This document shows, one piece after another, positions 60,639-64,000 of a stretch of DNA of 64,000 bases. A program made the position numbers and the translations under genes. Within the stretch, counting starts at the first letter, position 1; the number at the start of each line of letters is the position of its first letter. Below the pieces are notes generated by a model. The model had not been told where the DNA came from. It did no database searches and worked only from the letters and a program-made list of their open reading frames with translations. The stretch covers positions 1-64,000 of the forward strand of contig SFLH01000012.1 of NCBI GenBank assembly GCA_004554585.1. The letters run 5' to 3'. The DNA comes from Clostridiales bacterium (GTDB lineage Bacteria; Bacillota; Clostridia; Oscillospirales; Oscillospiraceae).

Positions 60639-60790
60639 TGCCTTTTTTCCGCTGGAGGCCAGCTTTTTTCAGCGAAACGACGGGAGTATCCCCCCACCCC
60701 CTCCCTTTTTCTTTGTTTATTTTTGTCAAGTGTACATTGTGCCTAAAAATACCCTTTTATTCTTGTTGGATATTTTCAGCTGGTAATAAC

Positions 60791-60819
60791 TTGTCAGCAC
60801 CCTTTATCAATGGTATACT
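60791..60819 (+). promoter_or_regulatory. Promoter of iron alcohol dehydrogenase gene
   Basis: TTGTCA (60791-60796), a 17-bp spacer, and TATACT (60814-60819). Confidence 0.78.
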
Positions 60820-60836
60820 AAAGCCATAGATCGGGA

Positions 60837-60853
60837 GGCCACATTTTGTGGTC
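60837..60853 (+). promoter_or_regulatory. Palindrome at +12 of the alcohol dehydrogenase transcript
   Basis: GGCCACA-TTT-TGTGGTC, 7-bp arms, placed about 12-28 bases after the predicted transcription start. It may be a repressor operator or a 5' hairpin that stabilises the mRNA. Confidence 0.5.
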
Positions 60854-60900
60854 AAACCGTATAAAAACTTTTGAGTATTTTGGAAAGGATGCGATTCCCT

Positions 60901-62055
60901 ATGATCAAAGATTTTGGTTTCATCATCCCTCAGAACTGCCAGTTTGGCATGGGCGCCCTGAAGAAGCTGCCTGACTTCCTGAAGGCCGCCGGCTCCGACA
61001 ACGTGATGCTGATCTCCGACCGTGGCCTGGAAGCCATCGGCGTTGTGGACAAGGTCCGCGAGATCATCAAGGGTGCCAACCTGAAGTACAGCGAGTATCT
61101 GGACGTTCTGCCCAACCCCACCACCACCATCGTGGACGAGTGCGCCGCCCAGTACAAGGCTGCTGGCTGCACCGCTCTGATCGCTCTGGGCGGCGGTTCC
61201 CCCATGGACGTTGCCAAGGCTGTCGGCGTTGTCGCTAAGTTCGGCGGCACCATCGGCGACTACGAAGGCGTGGGCAAGGTTCCCGGCCCCATCGACACCC
61301 TGATCGCCGTGCCCACCACCGCCGGCACCGGCTCCGAGGTTACCGTGGCTGCCGTTATCACCGACGAAGCCCGCAACTACAAGCTGTCCGTCCTGGGCCC
61401 CGAGATCTCCCCCACCTATGCCGTGCTGGATCCCGAGCTCATCATGACCGCTCCCGCTTCCGTGGCTGCTGCCTGCGGCGTTGACGCCCTGATCCACGCC
61501 ATGGAGTCCTACATCAACACCGATGCCAACCCCTTCGCCATGGCTATGGGCGAGAAGGCTATGGAGCTCATCGGCGCCAACATCCGTAAGTTCGTGGCTC
61601 GCCGCAACGACGCCGACGCTGCTTGCGCCATGATGCTCGGCTCCACCTTCGCCGGCATCGCTTTCGCCAACAACCGTCTGGGTGACATCCACGCCATGTC
61701 TCACCCCGTGTCCGCCTTCTTCCACGTGGCTCACGGTGTGGCCAACGCTGTGCTGATGCCCACCATCTTCGAGTTCAACGCTCTGGCTGCTGACGAGCGC
61801 TATGCCAACATCTATCAGTACATCACTGGTAAGGAAGCTGGCCCCGACTTCGTGCCTCAGATGCTGTGCGACGCTCTGCGTGAGCTGAACGCTGACCTGG
61901 GCATCCCCGCCTGCCTGGCCGACGTGGGTGTGACCGAGGACAAGATTCCTCAGATGGCCGTCGACGCCATGAAGAGCGGCAACGTCACCGTCAACCCCAG
62001 AATCACCACCGTCAAGGACGTGGAGGCTCTGTATCACAAGGCTATGTACAAGTAA
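60901..62055 (+). CDS. Iron-containing alcohol dehydrogenase
   Basis: 384 residues from ATG 60901, 11 bases after AAAGGA (an ATG at 60889 overlaps the ribosome site). A group III Fe-ADH: NAD-binding ALGGGSPMDVAKA and PTTAGTGSEVT, metal ligands Asp and His in CGVDALIHAMESY, and two further His in AMSHPVSAFFHVAHG. Specificity among ethanol, butanol, 1,3-propanediol and lactaldehyde is open. Codons are strongly biased toward GCT, GTT, CGT and GGC, as in the etf-acd genes, so very high expression is likely. Flanked by a strong promoter and terminator. Confidence 0.94.
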   Translation: MIKDFGFIIPQNCQFGMGALKKLPDFLKAAGSDNVMLISDRGLEAIGVVDKVREIIKGANLKYSEYLDVLPNPTTTIVDECAAQYKAAGCTALIALGGGSPMDVAKAVGVVAKFGGTIGDYEGVGKVPGPIDTLIAVPTTAGTGSEVTVAAVITDEARNYKLSVLGPEISPTYAVLDPELIMTAPASVAAACGVDALIHAMESYINTDANPFAMAMGEKAMELIGANIRKFVARRNDADAACAMMLGSTFAGIAFANNRLGDIHAMSHPVSAFFHVAHGVANAVLMPTIFEFNALAADERYANIYQYITGKEAGPDFVPQMLCDALRELNADLGIPACLADVGVTEDKIPQMAVDAMKSGNVTVNPRITTVKDVEALYHKAMYK

Positions 62056-62062
62056 TCCTTTC

Positions 62063-62118
62063 GAGGATCGTCATAAAAAAAGACCGGCTTCGGCCGGTCT
62101 TTTTTTATGACGATCCTC
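62063..62118 (+). terminator. Very long terminator stem after alcohol dehydrogenase
   Basis: A 26-bp perfect inverted repeat (62063-62088 with 62093-62118) around TTCG, with T7 inside the 3' arm. A second hairpin CCACCCTGC / GCAGGGTGG (62124-62151) follows. Confidence 0.92.
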
Positions 62119-62172
62119 CCTGGCCACCCTGCGCCCCTTCTGGCAGGGTGGGCAAGAGGTTTTCTTTTAGGG

Positions 62173-62200
62173 TTTCACTTTCGGGAAAACATGGTATAAT
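62173..62200 (+). promoter_or_regulatory. Promoter of hexokinase-family gene
   Basis: TATAAT (62195-62200), with a moderate TTTCAC (62173-62178) at 16 bp. Confidence 0.62.
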
Positions 62201-62262
62201 AAGAGGCAATGATATCATTTTCGCGGGGAAGATCTCTTCCCCACGCCTGAGGAGGCTTTTTC

Positions 62263-63555
62263 ATGGAACCAAAGACCCAACAGCAACTCGACGACCTTCT
62301 TCGGGCCAATAGCATGACCCCGGATACCCTCCATGGGCCCACGTTGGCCCAGCTTTTCCTCTCCCAGATGCGCATCTCCCTCTACGGTGGACAGGCCTCA
62401 GTGCCCATGTTGCCCACCTTCCTCAAGCCCTTCGGCACGTTGCGGGAGGGGGTGCCGGTGGCCGTGGCCCACGTGGATGACCAGCAGGTCCAGGTCTGCC
62501 TGGTACAGATCCAGGATGGCCAGCCCCAGATCACCCAGGAAAATCGTTTTCCCGTCCCCGGCCGGGAGTACCCCGCTCCCCTGGGCGACATCCTCTACGC
62601 CGTGGCCGAGCTGGTTCAGCCCCTGCTGGACCAGGCCCGCTTCCTTGCCCTGTGCCTGCCCTTCCCTATCGACTACGACAGCAAGGGCGACGGCATCATC
62701 CGCCGTTTCCCCGGCTCTATGACCGTCAGCGACTTTGCTGGCAAGCCGGTGCTGGCCGCGCTGAAGCAAGAGCTGTCCGGCAGAGACCTGACACCGCCCC
62801 CCATGGTGCTGGTCAGCCAGGCCGACGCGGTCCTACTGGCCGCCGGCATCCAGGACCCCGGACGGAACCGCTATCTGGGCCTGACCTGGGGCAGTACCCT
62901 GGACCTGGGCTTCACCGCCCCCGGCAGCATTGTGCTGCGTTGGCCGGGCATCCCTGGCGACCTGACTCTCTTTGCCGGCGGCTTCTCAGAAGCCCAGTGT
63001 GTCCCCTTTGGCCAAGTGGACTATAGCAAGGACCGGGACTGCTACGCCCCCGGCCGGGACCTGTATCTGAAAATGGTCTCCACAGAATATCTGGGGGAGA
63101 TCTACCGGCTGGTGATGATCAAAGCCGCCGAGCGCAAGCTCCTCTCCTTCGGCTGCAGCCGGGACGTGCTCTCCCTGACCTGGCTGGGTCTGGACACCCT
63201 GGTGGAATTCCTCACCGACCCGGAAAAAGGAGGCACCATGGCCCACTTCTGCCGGGAGCCTGAGGACCGGGAGGTGGGACTGGCCGTGGGCCACGCCGTA
63301 CTGGACCGGGCGGCCCGGCTGGTGTGCGCCAACCTGGCTGCGGTGCTCACCTTCATCGGCGGCGGACGGGACCCCCAGGCCCCGGTCTGCATCGGCCTGG
63401 AGGGGGACGCCTTCCAGGCACCCCCCCTGAAAGCCGCCCTGGAAGCTCAGGTAGAGACCTTCCTCCGCCAGGAGATGGGCCTGCACGTGACCCTCTGCCA
63501 GGGGGAAAACATGGTTGCCGCAGGGGCTGCCGCGGCGGCGCTCTACACCCTGTAA
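62263..63555 (+). CDS. Hexokinase-family protein
   Basis: 430 residues from ATG 62263 after GAGGAGG. It resembles eukaryotic-type hexokinases seen in gut Clostridia: N-terminal helix (LDDLLRANSMT), phosphate-like LREGVPVAVAHVD, LALCLPFPIDYDSKGDGII, LVSQADAVLLAAG with the catalytic-type Asp region, LGLTWGSTLDLGF and VCIGLEGDAF near the C-terminus. The NDT/DTGT phosphate motifs are altered (GSTLDLGF instead of GTGTNA), so catalytic activity is uncertain. It would phosphorylate a hexose with ATP. Confidence 0.75.
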   Translation: MEPKTQQQLDDLLRANSMTPDTLHGPTLAQLFLSQMRISLYGGQASVPMLPTFLKPFGTLREGVPVAVAHVDDQQVQVCLVQIQDGQPQITQENRFPVPGREYPAPLGDILYAVAELVQPLLDQARFLALCLPFPIDYDSKGDGIIRRFPGSMTVSDFAGKPVLAALKQELSGRDLTPPPMVLVSQADAVLLAAGIQDPGRNRYLGLTWGSTLDLGFTAPGSIVLRWPGIPGDLTLFAGGFSEAQCVPFGQVDYSKDRDCYAPGRDLYLKMVSTEYLGEIYRLVMIKAAERKLLSFGCSRDVLSLTWLGLDTLVEFLTDPEKGGTMAHFCREPEDREVGLAVGHAVLDRAARLVCANLAAVLTFIGGGRDPQAPVCIGLEGDAFQAPPLKAALEAQVETFLRQEMGLHVTLCQGENMVAAGAAAAALYTL

Positions 63556-63690
63556 CACTTCCCGACGCGAGATTTCCTGGTTGCCTTGCCGGTGCTTGTC
63601 CACGCATCCGCTAGACAGGGAGATGTCTGAGGCAAAGTGCCCCGGCCCCATTCCTTCCACAAAGACACAACACAACAAGTGAGGGAGCCT

Positions 63691-64000
63691 ATGAACAAGA
63701 AACTTCTTCTGGCCATCCTGGTCATCCTTCTTCTGTGCGCTCTGCTGGCCTTCCTGGGCCTGCGCCAGCAGGCCCAGCCCACCGGCAGCGGCGGACAGAG
63801 CGCCCAACAGGAGCAAGCCTCCCAAGAGGTCCCCGCGCCCATCACCGCCACCCTGGCCGTGTGCGGGGACATCATGAGCCACTCCCCCCAGACCAACGAC
63901 GCCTACGATGCCACCACAGACACCTACAGCTACCTGCCCTGCTTCCAGTACGTGCAGCCTTGGATCGAGAGCGCCGACTACGCCGTAGCCAACTTTGAGA
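63691..64000 (+). CDS. CapA-family protein, N-terminal part (runs past window)
   Basis: ATG 63691 after GTGAGGGAG; open to the window edge, 103 codons seen. A membrane anchor (LLLAILVILLLCALLAFLG), a Ser/Gln/Gly linker, and the start of a CapA/PGA_cap metallophosphatase-like domain: TLAVCGDIMSHSPQ, then YSYLPCFQYVQPWIESADYAVANFE. CapA-type proteins are linked to poly-gamma-glutamate capsule. The role here is open since the rest of the gene and any capBC genes are outside. Confidence 0.82.
   Translation, partial: MNKKLLLAILVILLLCALLAFLGLRQQAQPTGSGGQSAQQEQASQEVPAPITATLAVCGDIMSHSPQTNDAYDATTDTYSYLPCFQYVQPWIESADYAVANFE

Noticed and set aside
1..64000. CRISPR arrays, rRNA, tRNA, prophage or transposase genes
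   Set aside because: Scanning both strands showed no repeat-spacer pattern, no conserved rRNA or tRNA stretch and no phage or transposase motif.

Overview
The window reads as chromosomal DNA of a GC-rich, low-motility, anaerobic Clostridia member (Oscillospiraceae-like, in the neighbourhood of Flavonifractor, Lawsonibacter or Intestinimonas). This is inferred from content only, because no rRNA or tRNA gene is present. The clues are a WalRK system with WalH and WalI, SLH-anchored exoproteins, HPr with both His15 and Ser46, a T-box leader, a Firmicute-style 6S RNA candidate, MutS2, DUF1292, an EtfB-EtfA-acyl-CoA dehydrogenase operon and an iron-type alcohol dehydrogenase. Most genes are GC-rich with strong AAGGAGG ribosome sites and clear vegetative promoters with 17-bp spacers. 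Several genes start with TTG behind very good ribosome sites.

Layout. 1-5.3 kb: cell-surface genes, namely a partial multi-domain Ig-like exoprotein, an SGNH hydrolase with three SLH domains, and a GH3 lipoprotein. 5.3-10.2 kb (minus): one operon nudF-walR-walK-walH-walI. 10.4-16.1 kb (plus): a small unknown gene, murA behind a long leader, rlmH, phosphohexomutase and a D,D-carboxypeptidase. 16.2-20.2 kb: a GPP34-domain protein with a MerR regulator (minus), a gene remnant, a cysteine desulfurase and a uracil/xanthine permease. 20.3-26.6 kb (minus): a T-box-controlled threonyl-tRNA synthetase lacking the TGS domain, followed by a CDF metal transporter, an unknown protein, an MBOAT acyltransferase and its SGNH partner.

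26.65-28.9 kb is an AT-rich island unlike everything around it. It holds three small uncharacterised proteins, one of them with a CFI-box motif, transcribed divergently from an XRE regulator. A palindrome and a 23-bp-spaced direct repeat lie on the cassette promoter. This is the best candidate for a little-described module in the window.

29.1-38.8 kb: a K+/H+ antiporter, a housekeeping block (coiled-coil protein, coaD, rsmD, uvrC, HPr, mutS2), an alpha/beta hydrolase and a ferritin. 38.8-46.4 kb: an SPFH/NfeD membrane-microdomain pair, an AI-2E family permease, a membrane protein, an SLH-GH25 lysozyme, a HAD phosphatase, thiamine pyrophosphokinase and a membrane protein. 46.5-53.8 kb (minus): glnS, an FAD-dependent protein, a prolyl-tRNA editing protein, and the highly expressed-looking etfB-etfA-acd operon with a ~207-nt leader. 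54.2-59.8 kb (minus): an ACT protein-hom-lysC operon for aspartate-family amino acids, and a class A penicillin-binding protein. 60-64 kb (plus): a DUF1292 protein, a 6S RNA candidate, an iron alcohol dehydrogenase with a palindromic leader element, a hexokinase-family protein and the start of a CapA-family protein.

Taken together the genes serve envelope building and its surveillance (WalRK, MurA, DacF, PBP1, O-acylation, SLH proteins), translation quality, anaerobic redox metabolism and aspartate-family amino-acid synthesis. No CRISPR array, prophage, integrase or insertion sequence was seen.
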